64,000 bases of DNA from Sarcomyxa edulis. Taxonomy: Eukaryota > Basidiomycota > Agaricomycetes > Agaricales > Mycenaceae. Of the stretch, positions 23,901 to 36,225 are shown piece after piece. A program made the translations under genes and the position numbers. Every line of letters begins with the position of its first letter. The stretch's first letter is position 1. The notes beneath the pieces are model-generated. The model saw nothing but the letters and a program-made list of their open reading frames with translations, had not been told where the DNA came from and did not search any database. The stretch is taken from the NCBI GenBank assembly GCA_009761415.1, contig QUOL01000009.1, positions 124,001-188,000 of the forward strand, in the 5' to 3' direction.

Positions 23901-25898
23901 CAGAACGCCGATGAACGGAATCATTGGAATGACGGAGCTTACACTTGACAGTGACCTGAACCGATCACAAAGGGAGAGTCTACTCCTAGTGCACAGTCTT
24001 GCTCGATCCCTTCTTCTCATTATTGATGATATCTTGGATATTTCGAAGAGTACGTTGTCTTCTTTTCCCCTCCAAGGTCATCTTCTGATTATATACGCTG
24101 TGCAGTTGAGGCTGGTCGCATGACTATGGAAGCCGTGTCTTACTCTCTTCGTCAAACTGTCTTCGGTATTCTCAAGACCCTTGTTGTGCGAGCTTCGCAA
24201 AACCATCTCGACCTCACGTATGACGTCGAGCCCGACATTCCAGATCAACTCATTGGTGATTCCCTTCGACTTCGACAAGTAATCACCAATCTTGTCGGTA
24301 ACGCTATCAAATTCACTCCTTCCAAAGTCACTCGCAAGGGTCATGTTGCACTAAGCACTCGATTGCTTGCGTTGGACGACTCATCCGTCACACTTGAATT
24401 CTGTGTCATGGACACTGGTATTGGTATCGCCAAAGATAAGCTCAATCTCATTTTTGACACTTTCTGTCAGGCGGATGGTTCTACGACTAGGGTAAGCTCT
24501 TTGAGTTGGCGTCATGATGTTTGTTTAGGGATTCTTCTTTATGTTTCTAGGAATACGGAGGAACGGGTCTTGGGCTCTCCATCTCGAAACGCCTCGTTTC
24601 CCTCATGCAGGGTAATATGTGGGTTGAGAGTGAGGTGTCGAAGGGAAGTAAATTCTTCTTCACTATTACCTCCCAGATCAGCCAAAGCTCGCTCGAAAAC
24701 ACTTTGTCCAAGATGTCACCATTCGTCAAGCGCACTATTCTCTTTGTTGATACCTTATACGACACCACTGGAGTTGTAGATCGGATACAGGACCTCGCTC
24801 TCAGACCCTATGTCATACACGACGTCAGCGAGGTTGCGGATAAGGATCGATGCCCTCACATCGATACCATCGTTGTCGACTCCCTCAGTGTTGTACGTTA
24901 CTTCCTCTTAGCGGATTTTCTTCAGTCAACCACTAATCTCATGCTACCCCAGACGGAGTCTATTCGTGAGTATGAGCATCTTCGATATATCCCAATCGTA
25001 CTCTTAGCACCCTCGATGCCAAGGCTTAATCGTGAGTTTCTTTCTTCCCTCCTGTTATTATAGCCTGTGTCTTACATAGCGCTGCAGTCAAATGGTGCCT
25101 CGATAACAGTATAAGCTCCCAAGTCACCACACCTGTCACCGCGCAGGATCTTTCGTCTGCACTCATCTCTGCTCTGGAATCCAATACCGTCAGCCCCGTC
25201 TCGGCGCCTAACGACGTCGTCTTTGATATCCTGCTTGCGGAAGATAATCTTGTGAACCAGAAGCTAGCTGTCAAGATACTAGAGAAGTATGGCCATACTG
25301 TTGAGATTGCAGAGAACGGATCTTTGGCTGTGGACGCGTTCAAAGGACGCGTACAACAGAATCGACCTTTCGACATCATCTTGGTATGTCCTATCTCGTC
25401 CATCGACGATTTCCCTGGCTCAAGAACGCATCATTTCAGATGGATGTATCCATGCCTTTCATGGGTGGAATGGAAGCTACAGAAATGATTCGAAAGTATG
25501 AGATCAGCATCGGACTGCCGCGCACCCCGATTATTGCCCTGACTGCCCACGCCAGTACGTGTTTTGCGGAGGTTACTCTTTTTTCTCCTGCTCACGACCA
25601 TCCTTCTCAGTGATCGGTGATCGAGAGAGATGTCTGCAGGCTGGAATGGTAAGTCCGCAGTGTCATCCTTATTGTGCAGTCTTTGACCTGTACATTCCTG
25701 CGACCAGGACGATCATATCACAAGTAAGCATCTCTGTCTTTACTGTTTCGAACGATTTGCTCATCGTTGCTCTCTCTATCAGAACCCCTAAGACGTGGAG
25801 ATCTTTTGAACGCCATCAATAAATTAGCAGGTGAACGAGGAGGGGCCAAACACCCATTGCTGCGAAGGCCCACCGCTATCTCTGCGGGTACATCATAA
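20966..25898 (+). CDS. nik1: group III hybrid histidine kinase with seven HAMP repeats (Nik1/Os-1 type)
   Basis: Cytosolic two-component sensor kinase of the osmosensing HOG pathway in fungi. The family is also the target of phenylpyrrole and dicarboximide fungicides. The start at 20966 ([19 protein letters not shown]) is the first ATG of the open frame. A Ser/Thr/Pro-rich stretch is followed by seven tandem HAMP-type units recognisable by repeats such as [11 protein letters not shown] and [12 protein letters not shown]. Then come the phosphoacceptor His in [19 protein letters not shown], the N box [10 protein letters not shown], the G1 box DTGIGI, the F box [13 protein letters not shown] and the G2 box GGTGLGLSI. 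The C-terminal receiver domain contains [13 protein letters not shown], the phosphoacceptor Asp in [14 protein letters not shown], and PIIALTAHA. The tail ends [11 protein letters not shown]. About a dozen short introns interrupt it, several falling at equivalent places in successive HAMP units. Signal should pass to a Ypd1-type phosphotransfer protein, which is not in this window. Confidence 0.95.
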
Positions 25899-26268
25899 AG
25901 AGGTCTAGTCACGGTTTAGTATTTCTATCCAGCCGTTCTTGTATACCCTACTCCTCCTACCTATGAACTGTACTATCGCGTCTATTTCGTTACTCACATT
26001 TTGCATTCTGCAGTCAGTATATCTATCTACGTTCCTTCGTATCAGCGTTGTTTTCTTGATCATAGCTACCTAGTACTAAACGATCTCTTGTCGCTACGAA
26101 CTGTTTCTCATCCTCATCTTTGTATATCAAAATCAAATTTAGTGACTCTGTTCTGCGTATCTGACGATGCTAATGACAGAAGCAACGAGAATTACAATGA
26201 TAACAGAGGTGTTGTACATATATACGAGGCCGAGATCATACACAAATGAGCGAACCTTGAGAGACACG

Positions 26269-27315
26269 CTAATCCGTCTTGCGAGTGAGGCAGATGACAG
26301 GATATTCGCCAAGAAGCGAAGGAAGCATGATGCTGCCCTTCCTAATAAATCCACATTCTTGGTAGAAAGCGGCCTGAAATATATCATATCGATAACTCGG
26401 GTCTCAAGGACATAGAGCTGGTACTTACATTAGGTTCGTTCGCTGCGCAGAGCGCCAGAAGGGAGCCGATCCCTGCAGTCTTCCGATCGTCTATGTCAGC
26501 AACCACGAAAACACTTGAGGTTATACAATTGAACACCTCTTTGAACACCGTTTCGAGAAGCATAGTAGCAATTCCCCGCCTCTGATAAGGAGGGTCGGTT
26601 CCGAGAAGGTTAAGATACCACAAGTCCTCCACCCCCTACAGGGAAAGTCAGATCACGGTTTTGGAGAGGATATAGCCAGAATATAGAGCACCTACATTTG
26701 GACCCATAAGATCTAAAACAAATTGGTGACATCGGGGCCTATACTACTCACGCTGTCAGTATTGCGGAGGACCCAACGAGGCGGCCGATGCATAAGGCTC
26801 ACAGTGTTTTCCCACCAATCCTTCGTTTGCGAGGATATCTTGCTCATGAGCTCGTTGAAACCAAGAGCTCTCTGTTCCTCACTTCCAGAAAGCATCTGAG
26901 AGATAATCGATAGTGGATTAGATAGAACACTCACGTTTCCCAGAGTCCCTGGCCGGGTGGAAACCATACAGCAAACGCGACGGTTTTGTCAGTCGTCGTC
27001 TCTTTGGCTACATAAAACTTCCCAGCCAGATGTCCTGCGCGGATCATTGCACGAAAGAGTAAGTCTTTGAGACTCTTATCTCCTCCGACCATAGAGTCCG
27101 TCGCAAGTTCTGTCAGGACATTTAGTATAGGTTTAAGTTAGCATCGCGATCGCTCAGAGCTGACCATTGTCGTAAGCTCTGAGGCAGATTCCCACAGAGG
27201 CATTTAATAGATCAGCTGATATATAACCATAAAGATCAATACGAGTTTATCTTAATTCTCATTCAACTCACCTGTTAACTTTTCCACACATTCAACCCGA
27301 AAGTTGTGAGCCATG
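26269..27315 (-). CDS. GNAT family N-acetyltransferase
   Basis: Probable acetyl-CoA-dependent N-acetyltransferase of the fungal type found in many paralogues. It starts MAHNFRVECVEKLTG, then short exons give LLNASVGICLRAYDN, ELATDSMVGGDKSLKDLLFRAM and GHLAGKFYVAKETTTDKTVAFAVWFPPGQ. Next come RALGFNELMSKISSQTKDWWEN and the motif A strand-loop LWYLNLLGTDPPYQRRGIATMLLE, with the RRGIA pyrophosphate-binding loop. LLALCAANEPN splices to AAFYQECGFIRKGSIMLPS, the usual GNAT C-terminal strand, and the gene ends CLTRKTD. All exons join in frame. The substrate is unknown. A damaged, inverted copy lies at 18.1-19.0 kb on the other side of the histidine kinase. Confidence 0.82.
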
Positions 27316-28694
27316 ATGAAAGTCTAGAGAAAGGCAGGGAGATAAGTCAAAGGTTTAAATACCCTAGTGATGATCTGTAATACACATCATGCGGGTAGTC
27401 CGGAATTCTTTTACCCACACAGGTTAAATCGAGATGATTGCCCAAGCCGATGGAAAATACGGTAGCCCCAATACGTGTTTGACAAGTCGGATGTTCCTCT
27501 GATGAAGGGTCCCATCGAAGAGATGATTCTCCTGAGCTTCAGTCTGATTTTATCGTTATATGTGAATCAGAGTTGATTATATATTGAGAGCTCACTTTTA
27601 TGGAATGCGAAACACTTGGCCGAAATACTAATTCTTGTCAGGCCGTCACCAGAGCGGTTTTTGTGCCTATCGTATCTGGTCACGATATCAGATCAAGAGG
27701 TGCATGGTGTACCCGAGGTGTGCAGAGCTCCCGAACACTCTGATAAGGCAATTCGAACCGAACCAAATGCACTCTAAGACCGGACGGAGATCATCACGGT
27801 CAGAAGGAGCCCAAAATCCTGGTAAGAGAGCTGTTCTGCGATGGAAGATCAGGAGAAGGAAGATATCTTGAGTTGACGCTGAGTGTGGGACCAGCTTGAC
27901 GGTCCCGGCGTAAGCCCGAAGCACAACAGAAAGAGAGATCGAAAGAGATCAAAGATACATGTCCTATCCACACAGGTCAAAGATATAACCACCTGGTCAA
28001 TCGGCGCGTCTGGAGACATATCATGGACTCACTGAGATGCCCCCTTGATCTTTTCGAGAGTGTCGAAGACTAAGTACTTGAGTCCCACTGAGATAAACTA
28101 ACAATCCAGCCTCGTTTGATTCGGCTAGAAAGCACGATGAGACTTGCTCGAAGATTGATTTTTTCAATGCATGCACTATCATTTCCTGGAGCAAGGACAA
28201 GGGGGATAGACTTGGGTGGTCGAAGCAGACGTTGAGGAGACTCAAAAGAACTGTTACGGCCCTGACTGTTACAGTAACTGCAATTGACGTCCGAGTCCGA
28301 CCGGCCCATGGCATGTTTTCAGCCATGCGATCGACGCAACTTGCCGGAAAGCCGTCGGCTTCGGCGCCTAACAGTGCTAATTATGTTGAGCCTGAGCTCA
28401 GTGGGTTTGGTCAACAGTCAACTGAGCTTTGACTAAACCTCCTCGAGTAAGTATGTACTAAATTCAATCTCAAGTTATCAGAAATCAGATAGAAGTACTG
28501 ACACTCGGGGGTCTTGCAGGTGGCTGTTTGGGACGGCTACAATTAATCCATCCGGGGGAACATCTTCGCAGCCTATGATCAAGCACACGTTATCGATCGA
28601 AGCATATAAACGAAGTTACAATATGGATAAGGATGCGTCAAACCGTCCTACGAAACTCCGTACCAACATCCTTTGACCGACTACTACTAGTCTC
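27316..28694. other. intergenic region without recognised gene
   Basis: About 1.4 kb upstream of both the GNAT gene (-) and the membrane protein gene (+), so it holds both promoters. Short frames (for example minus 28021-28326) lack any family motif. Confidence 0.4.
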
Positions 28695-29917
28695 ATGTCT
28701 AATCAGGCCTTACCTCTCGAGCGTTCTTGGTATATCGGCATCATCATGACTGCTATAGGTTACGGTCAGTCACGGTGGGATCATACCGCGTATAAATTCT
28801 GGACAGAGCGTAGACTGATTTCTTACTGACAGGCATTCAGCTCACCATGTACTTTCATTCTGTCTACTATCTCTCGAGTGGCTCAAACATCAAATGGACA
28901 AAAGACACATTTTATATCGGTTACGGAGCGGTTCTCCTGATCTTCGGTACAATCGCCTTGTCTACAAATGCTTTCTACGGTCAATCCATGTGGATTGAAC
29001 ATCGGGATGTTGAAGGCGGTCCAGTTGCCTACTTCACACAGAACATCGCCCTCTGGTACAACACATTCGGAACGGCTTCGTCTATCGCAATAAATACAAT
29101 GGGTGACGGCCTTATGGTATATATCGGCTAATTCCTATGCAAGACATCATTGCTCAACATACACTGTCAAATTCTGCTAGCTCTATCGCTTTTACATCAT
29201 CTTCGGCTCCCGCGTTTGGGTGGCTATGTTTCCCGCCGTTCTCTATCTTGGCTCTGTGTGTGAGTCAACAGTCTTCTCGCAATAAATATCCAACGCTGAT
29301 ATTCTATATCAGCAATGTCAATCGTCATGGCCATTCAGAGTGGTGTTCCTAACGGTAACATATTCTCTGGCACTGCTGTGAACTTTGGCACCCCTTGGCT
29401 AGCGCTCACCATAACCTTCAATGTCATTGTGACGAGCATGATCAGTGGTCGGTTGTTGTTAATGCAACGACAGATGAAAAAGATCCTTGGCCCGGATATT
29501 GCGAGTCCGTATGTTGGGGTAGTTGCTATACTGGTGGAGTCTGCTCTTCCGTTCACGCTCGTTGGCATTGCATATGTTGTCGTGTACGCGACTGGCAATC
29601 CCATCGCTTTGGCCTTCGCTGGAGTTTGGGGAGTCATCTCTGTACGTTTGAGTTACTATTACAATGCCACAGTCTAATTTGTCTACCAACAGGGCATTTC
29701 GCCTCAGGCAATTGTCCTCAGAGTTGCGATGGGCTCTGGATGGTCAAAAGAGACTTTGTCTACTATGACCGGACCTATCGCCTTTGCAAACCATGCTGGG
29801 GAAAGCACGCACAATGACGATGCGCCTCCCAAGTTGGAGACTCGCACCGATGGCAGTAGCACTCGCATTGGTCTAGAGAACAAGCCCTCCGCTACAAGTC
29901 TGTATCAACCATGGTAG
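28695..29917 (+). CDS. multi-spanning integral membrane protein of unknown function
   Basis: A predicted seven-helix membrane protein of a type common in basidiomycetes. The first exon MSNQALPLERSWYIGIIMTAIGYG joins to IQLTMYFHSVYYL. Hydrophobic helices include GYGAVLLIFGTIALSTNAF, VWVAMFPAVLYLGSV, WLALTITFNVIVTSMISGRL, VGVVAILVESALPFTLVGIAYVVVY and IALAFAGVWGVISGISPQAI. The charged loop MQRQMKKILG follows the fourth helix, and the hydrophilic tail (about 55 residues) has no helix. ISPQAIVLRVAMG before the tail is typical of this family. Members are usually annotated only as expressed or integral membrane proteins; transport or receptor functions are unproven. Four to six short introns join cleanly. 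Confidence 0.78.
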
Positions 29918-31256
29918 TTTCATGTGTTCACAATCAGTTTTTCCTTCCCTTCCGTAGCCTCATTACGCTTGTTTCTACTCTCCTTTTCCATACTCTCTGT
30001 CCCGTTTGAATCTTTTCGATGGGTTGTGCCGCTGTGACGAGAACGCCTCGAGATCGGGTGATTCGTTGGGTCGTTGCGCCCTGACTATCGAAGAAGGCGT
30101 ACTCTGGGCCTGAACACATTAAACGAAGCAATGAGTCTCTACTGGCCTCTCCGTGTCGAATTCAAATATCGGTGTTTAGGCCAGACTTCGACTGATAACT
30201 GGTTGAGCTCAACCAGCAATCACCTTTCCTTTCTTCGCACAGACTCTAGGACTAGCTGCACCATGCAGAGCACTGCTTGCGACCTCTAGTCGGTATGCGA
30301 CTTCTGTGGTACTTGTTGAACATGCAAGCCGGTCAAATGGGGCTGAGTATTGTCAGGAGCAGACACACTCCTACATTGGCGGGGTCAAGACCGCCGTTCG
30401 AAGTCTGGTATCGTTTCCAAAGTGACACAGATGTACTTTCAGCTATACGGATTCTCGATGTGTCACGTGGCTGAGAACATCGTTTTGCCTCCGGCAGCGT
30501 CATATCCAGTTTAAAAGTCTTCGGCGCAAATGTAGGACTCTGACCATAGAAGCAAGTGGCTACTAAGAAACCACAGTGACGACGTGATAGATAGGAATCG
30601 TCCATATACAAGTCTCATCGGAAGAGGAAATCGCCCGAGGGCGAACCATGCTTTTACACACCCCGTAGTTGCAAGGATGATGTCCCAGAAACAAGAAGTA
30701 TTTGCCCACATAAGACGCAGGCGACAGATGATGGAGGAAAGATACAAGACCCAGCGCATTTTCAAGGTAATTCCGGTAGCCACAGCCTCCAGAACTGCGC
30801 ATTCCACTTGTCTTCAAACCAGCACCATATCAGTTCATGTCAACGAAATAACGATTCAAACACGCACCAGACACCCCTCGAGCTCCTACACCCCGGAGTT
30901 CTATCGAAAAGTTCATCGATCCTCCGTAACGGATAAATTTGGCACCTTTGTCCAAATTTCACAACGGTCACTCCGAAAAACTTTCCCGTCTCATGGATGA
31001 TCTCCTCGCCTTGTCAAGAGCCGATGTATGCCCTCCTCGGTGCCGTCGTCGAGCATGTCGTTGAGCAGAATAGTCGGAGAGGACAAGCCGCATCTGTTGG
31101 CGGAGTTTGAATAGCATCAGGACTGGTTGCTAGTGCGATTTCAGTCTTCTTCTCCGACTTTTCACTACATTTTGTCCGTCTCTGGACTCCCTTCTTTCCT
31201 TCTATCTACCCCCCCTTCACCGCAGGTCACCGCGGCCACGTTCTTTACGAAAAACA
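29918..31256. other. intergenic region without recognised gene
   Basis: About 1.3 kb. Frames of about 100 codons exist on both strands at 30500-31000 but show no family motif and no consistent coding signal. A pyrimidine-rich stretch around 31175-31220 just before the next start is typical of fungal core promoters. Confidence 0.4.
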
Positions 31257-33104
31257 ATGGGTTTTGAGCACATTCGAGTCGGTCACGCCAGTGCTTTCGG
31301 GCACTCCCACTCTAGGCGTAGTTCTAGTGAGTAAGATCGTGTTTTCAAGCAGAACATACAGTATCTGACAATTCAAATCATCATGCAGCCTGCGCTACAG
31401 GTGGCTTTTACGAGTCACCCACAGTTGGCCAATCTGTAGATAGCACACAACCGTTGAACATCACCTGGGATTCCACCTGTCTTTCCCCATCAAACAACAA
31501 GATCGACATCTACCTCTACGCCTACTCTACATCTTCTTCTTCCCGAATCCACATCTGGGAATCTGTACCATTTTCTACTGGCTCATACTCTGCAACCCTC
31601 AGTCCCCAATGGTGGAACTCAACCGATTCCATGAGTCTCCAACTCACCATCATCGAATCTGGAACACCTCCCTTCCTTTCGACGCTCCCCGCCGGCCCTG
31701 TTTTCACCGCCACGTACTCCGGTCCCGCACTCGCCGCTAGCCAGGGCGATTCTGGTGTCACCGATGTCTCTGCCTCTAACTCCAGTTCGTCGTCTTCCCG
31801 GGGCAAGATCGCCGCTGCGGTCTTGCTTCCAATTCTCTTCGTGGCCGCCCTCATCGTTGTAGCTTATCTCAAGATGACTAGAATGAAACAAGCCGAGAAA
31901 CGCAAACGGTTCTCTGTGGCGGTTGACAAACGGATGTCTACCATCTCTACTGACTGGAAATCCATGTCCGGTGCCGGAGCAAACGCCGCTATTCGCAACA
32001 GCGTCGCTGTCAACCGCAATAGCATGGCCGGCAACCGTAACTCGTCCTTCTCGTTCGGCGCCATTCGTCCAGCGGAGGCTACAGAGACGCCAATCCACAC
32101 CAACTACACGTCCAACTTATTGGCTAACATCAACGCCGAAAACGCCCTCGACAAGTCGTCCACCAGACAAATGTCCCAGCTTCGCCCTGCGCGTGGTGTT
32201 GGGCTCGTTGGCGCTGACCGTGTATCCCGCGTTTCATTTGCGGCTGACCCGAGAGACAGAGTGTCGTACGCTGATCGCATGTCGAGAGTCTCGTTCGCCG
32301 CTGACTCGCGCCCGTCTGGAGAATCGAGAAGGAGTGCATATGTCGCCAGTCGCGCATTCCATAATGGGTTTGTACCACCTTTGCCCGTGAGGACCGACTA
32401 CCAAGGTTCAGAGGACGAGAGTAGCAGTCAGAGTGCTGGAGACAGCGGAACTTTGTCGCCCACGCAAACGACGGGTCCATTTAGTCTGACGGCAGAGGAC
32501 ATCAGAGCGAGGCTGTCAACTGCGCCTGGTGAGCCTCAGTACGCGACTTACGCTCGCGAGCAAGACGATGTCATGCCTGCTTTGAGTCGTAAGTTTATTC
32601 GATTAATCTCAGTCTCCTTTCTTCCACTAACCTCACGCTTCTGCAGTCATGCGCACTGGAGATTTCACTATGAACTCTACGGACGATTTGCTCTTTGATG
32701 TCCCAGAATCTCCTGCTGCCACCCACGTCAAATCTCCTAAATTAGCTTCAGCGTCTTCGCCAGTCACCCGTGTCGCACCCGATATCGTTTCATCACCGAT
32801 ATCTGCAGTCAACTCTCGATTCTCATCTGGAATAGTACGATCTGGCTCCCCCGTCACACGCGTAGCATCGCCAGCCGGTGCAGTTGGAATGATGCCCATG
32901 CCCGCAAGCGTCATGTCCCCAGATGACATGCTTCGTGCTTATGCGCTCCAGCGTCGACCTACCTCTTCTGCATTGAGCACAAGTGCTATCAGTTATCCCA
33001 CCCCCGTCGCTTATAATGGTAGTGGGATGAGGGTCTTATATACACCTAGCAACGGTGATGCTGGTAACAACGATAACAACGCCTACGTTGGGATGGCTGA
33101 GTAA
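31257..33104 (+). CDS. single-pass membrane protein with Ser-rich ectodomain and long cytoplasmic tail
   Basis: Unknown function, type I-like surface protein. The ectodomain contains GFYESPTVGQSVDSTQPLNITWDSTC, a beta-sandwich-like domain with several Asn-X-Ser/Thr sites (NITW, NSTD, NSSS). It is followed by a Ser-rich stalk, one transmembrane helix (IAAAVLLPILFVAALIVVAYL) and a basic stop-transfer region (KMTRMKQAEKRKRF). The cytoplasmic tail of roughly 350 residues is Ser/Arg-rich with internal repeats (DRVSRVSFAAD and DRMSRVSFAAD; NRNSMAGNRNSS), which look like kinase sites. One intron near 32589-32647 splits the tail. The start at 31257 gives MGFEHIRVGHASAFGHSH, which is not a signal peptide, so the true first exon may lie upstream. 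The layout resembles fungal cell-wall sensors, but I see no WSC domain. Confidence 0.75.
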
Positions 33105-34327
33105 AGGGTCCGACTCGAAACCATATCTTCTTATTTATCTTGGGCCTCATCGTGCTTCATTTATCCTTTCCCCTCGTGCTCCATCTTATATCGAAGTCTA
33201 TATTATATATATAACGCAGAACCCCTTCATACATTCCCCCTCGTCTGTTGAAATATTCCTTCGCCTCGGCCTCGGTCTCTCTCAACCTTTTTGCCTCGAT
33301 TTTTCCTTTCTTCCCTTGTGCCACCACCCCGAGACAGCCTACCCTCCCTCACCTTTGTGCTTATAACCATATATCCACGCCATTCTAGTAATGGCTCTGG
33401 TGACGTTGATACCAACTACAGGTTGGCTGGCTTCTCCCACCATACCCCATATTGATCGTGTTTTCTTCACTTATTCTGCCTCCCGTCGAAATCTCATCAT
33501 TGTGCCGTTTCTTCTTCTCTACTCCTTTGTGCTTACAGACCGTATATCCCAATGCCAGTGCGCCTACGCGCGCACTGCGTTTATTCTTTAATACCCTTCA
33601 AAAGCTAGATCTTACTGGTTCGCTATACAAGACTTTGTGAGCATCTTTCGAACAGGTCAATAGATCCTCGATATTTGAGAGGCCTAATTAAGCTGTATAC
33701 AGCACTATGGATCAATTTGAGAGGTTTTGATGGTCCTACAGTCATTTGTGAGTCGTTGCATTCTCAGTGTCTGCCAACTTCAAGATAATTCCTTCCGGCC
33801 CTGGTGTGGCGTCAGATAATCAACCCTACTCAACTGGGTGGTATCACGAGCAGATAGCTACCAAACGCCAACCTGCCCTCTCAAGCAGTACTTTCATCTG
33901 ATATACGCTTCTCTCTGATGCATCAAGATGAAAGTATATGCTGCTGTCGATGATCACCAGTTTCGTGTTTGGAGTGGCGGCGTCACGGAAATGTTGCAGG
34001 CTTTGCCCGCATACCGATCCGACCGATTGTGAATCATCTGTGTGAGAATAAACACATCAGCTTCTTTGTTGAGTTGAGGTTCGAAGACATCATGAGGTTG
34101 GAATGACGAACTCTCCGTGAGACAAGTTCTATCTTGAGGAGCTGCTTGGAATAACCGTGCAGAAGACTGCAATGGGCCCGCTCATCATGCGTCAGCCATG
34201 TGGAAGAGCTGATCGTGCAAGCTGTATAGCCCACGCATACAATTTATACATTTTCGATACGTCTATTCTATCTCGTTTTGGGACATGATACATGTTTTTC
34301 AGAAGTTGAGCAAGATCCCTGCCAATT
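33105..34327. other. 3' flanks and intergenic spacer
   Basis: About 1.2 kb. It begins with the pyrimidine-rich 3' flank of the membrane protein gene and an AT-rich TATATTATATATAT run near 33201. Two loosely similar CT-rich stretches (around 33290-33370 and 33470-33560, both containing CTTTGTGCTTA) suggest a small old duplication. No gene recognised. Confidence 0.4.
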
Positions 34328-36225
34328 TCAACCAACTAGAAAGGAGACTTTAGTCGGTTCACCAATACCGGATACGGCATTGGCATCTCCAGCTCGCAGT
34401 TCAATATCGTGGCAGTCAACGTCGGGACGCACGCCTATTGCATCCTAAAACATGTGTATCATCGTCGCGGTCACCAGTCGAACATCATGAGACACCACAT
34501 ACCATTCCGCCACAGTGCCGAGCTTCTCCACACTTGAGAGAACAAGATCAGCTTCGAGGACACAGACATGAACTTGGAGCCAATGAACACCTACCGATTT
34601 GGCAGTCGCAACTTGAACGCGAGTACTCTCCGGGCGGATCGAATATGGCTCCGGATTCCATGCCCGTCGTGCGTTTAGGAATGACAACAAGGAGTTGGTG
34701 TGCAGTTTAGATAGAGGTAACCCGAGCGCGAGAGATCTGCGGAAATCGATTGGTCACATTCTCATCGAAGAGGGGGCAATACACGAACATAGTCGGAAGC
34801 TGCGAAATTGCCATTAGACTAGAGATCGATTAGAATATAATCCACTCACAGAAGAAGATCCAAATGCTATAGCGGATCCCAACGCAAATGCCGTGGTGAG
34901 GATGCCCGTTTGAACAGCCACTTCGGACAATCGCACTTTGAGTGATCATTTTTGAAACTAATGCCGAAAGAACGCACAACGTGTGAGCCGCAAGATGATA
35001 GAATCCGTAATTGCGAAACCCGTCCTGCTTTTTGTCTGTGACATACTTAGTAGATACGGAGAGACTCATTGATATGGCACTAACCAGAAACCAAACAAGG
35101 GATACACTGATAATGATGTCGTTCAGAGCTACACCTGTGAGCCAAGCAAGGGTTATCCCTCTCAATTTGACAAACAGAACGAGGTCCAACTCCATGATAC
35201 CCCCTATCATGGTTCCGAGACTGGCGACTGGAATACACGAATAAGTAGTCGAGAAGCAAGCATTGGGAGTAACAACATACGCATTTGTAGAAACGAGAAA
35301 AATGCAACGATCACTCCGAGCGTCTTACTTCTGGAGAAGACGCTGATCTTCAGTGCAAAGTATAATTGCACAATCATGGCTCCGACTCCCTGAGTATGTT
35401 TTGAATCTGGAGTGATGAATAGAAATGTCGAACAACGCTTACCGTCACGAAGGGATCTATAAGATGCAGAGTGATCAGACAGGACCTTGTTATCGACCGA
35501 ATTTCGAACGTACAAGGAAGGACTCCTACTCGAGAAGAGCTTATATGTATCTTGCGCATACAGGACAGGTAAATACAACTTACCTTTGTTTGCGACCTGC
35601 AGAACAGGTGGATTGGCTTGATCGCGAAGTGTAGATAGTCAGCTCTGGTCTGATACTACCATTCGAGCAGATTCTCACCGAAATTGGCGATGAGATAGTT
35701 ATAGGCCATATAGACAGCGAGGACGGAGCTTGTTGTTTCGGCGAATAACAGAAAAACGACCTGTAGGAGTGGTCGTGAATATTTTGCACGACGGTTCAGT
35801 TAGTATTTTGTACCGTAAGCCTGAGCCAGACTATGTCCCTTCAGAAAGATTGCGTAAGAGTAGTCACAGTGAACAACATTTGGAAAAATCACCGTTTATT
35901 ACATCTTCATAGGCCGATGCATCAGCAATGGAATTCTTTCCAAGGGAAGGAAAATACTTGCTCGAAATATACGACGCATTGGACGATAATCACTCCGAGG
36001 AGGAAAACATTCACTGTACATCCAATCATTGCAGGGCCAAGTCTTTGAGAAATCGTGTTCAGTATCGGTTGGGCCTGGAGGTAGGTCGAATATACTGACA
36101 GGGAACCGACATCTGGCATATTGGACATATATATGTAGATTTGATGTGGGGGGTTACCGGTTACCGTCCAACACAGAATCTTGTCGACCATTTATAACGG
36201 CTAGCGGTTCTACCTGCGGGTCCAT
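34328..36225 (-). CDS. DUF6534-like seven-helix membrane protein A
   Basis: Basidiomycete membrane protein family with unknown function. Exons read on the minus strand give RLGPAMIGCTVNVFLLGVIIVQCVVYFE (helix 1), FLLFAETTSSVLAVYMAYNYLIANFG, GVGAMIVQLYFALKISVF, SLGTMIGGIMELDLV with GITLAWLTGVALNDIIISVSLVWFL, VAVQTGILTTAFALGSAIAFG, and LGLPLSKLHTNSLLSFLNARRAW, the family's C-terminal signature. The tail exons CGEARHCGGM and HDIELRAGDANAVSGIGEP align with the neighbouring paralogue, so the gene is traced to a TGA at 34328. The start is uncertain: ATG at 36225 (MDPQ spliced to AQPILNTISQ) or ATG at 36191 or 36128 without that splice. It is divergent from paralogue B. Confidence 0.75.

Noticed and set aside
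21000..24800. Several minus-strand frames of 60-96 codons across the histidine kinase.
   Set aside because: They are antisense shadows of the HAMP repeats and kinase domain.
30511..30807. 98-codon minus-strand frame with hydrophobic stretches.
   Set aside because: No family motif and no linkable exons; an opposing frame of similar size overlaps it.
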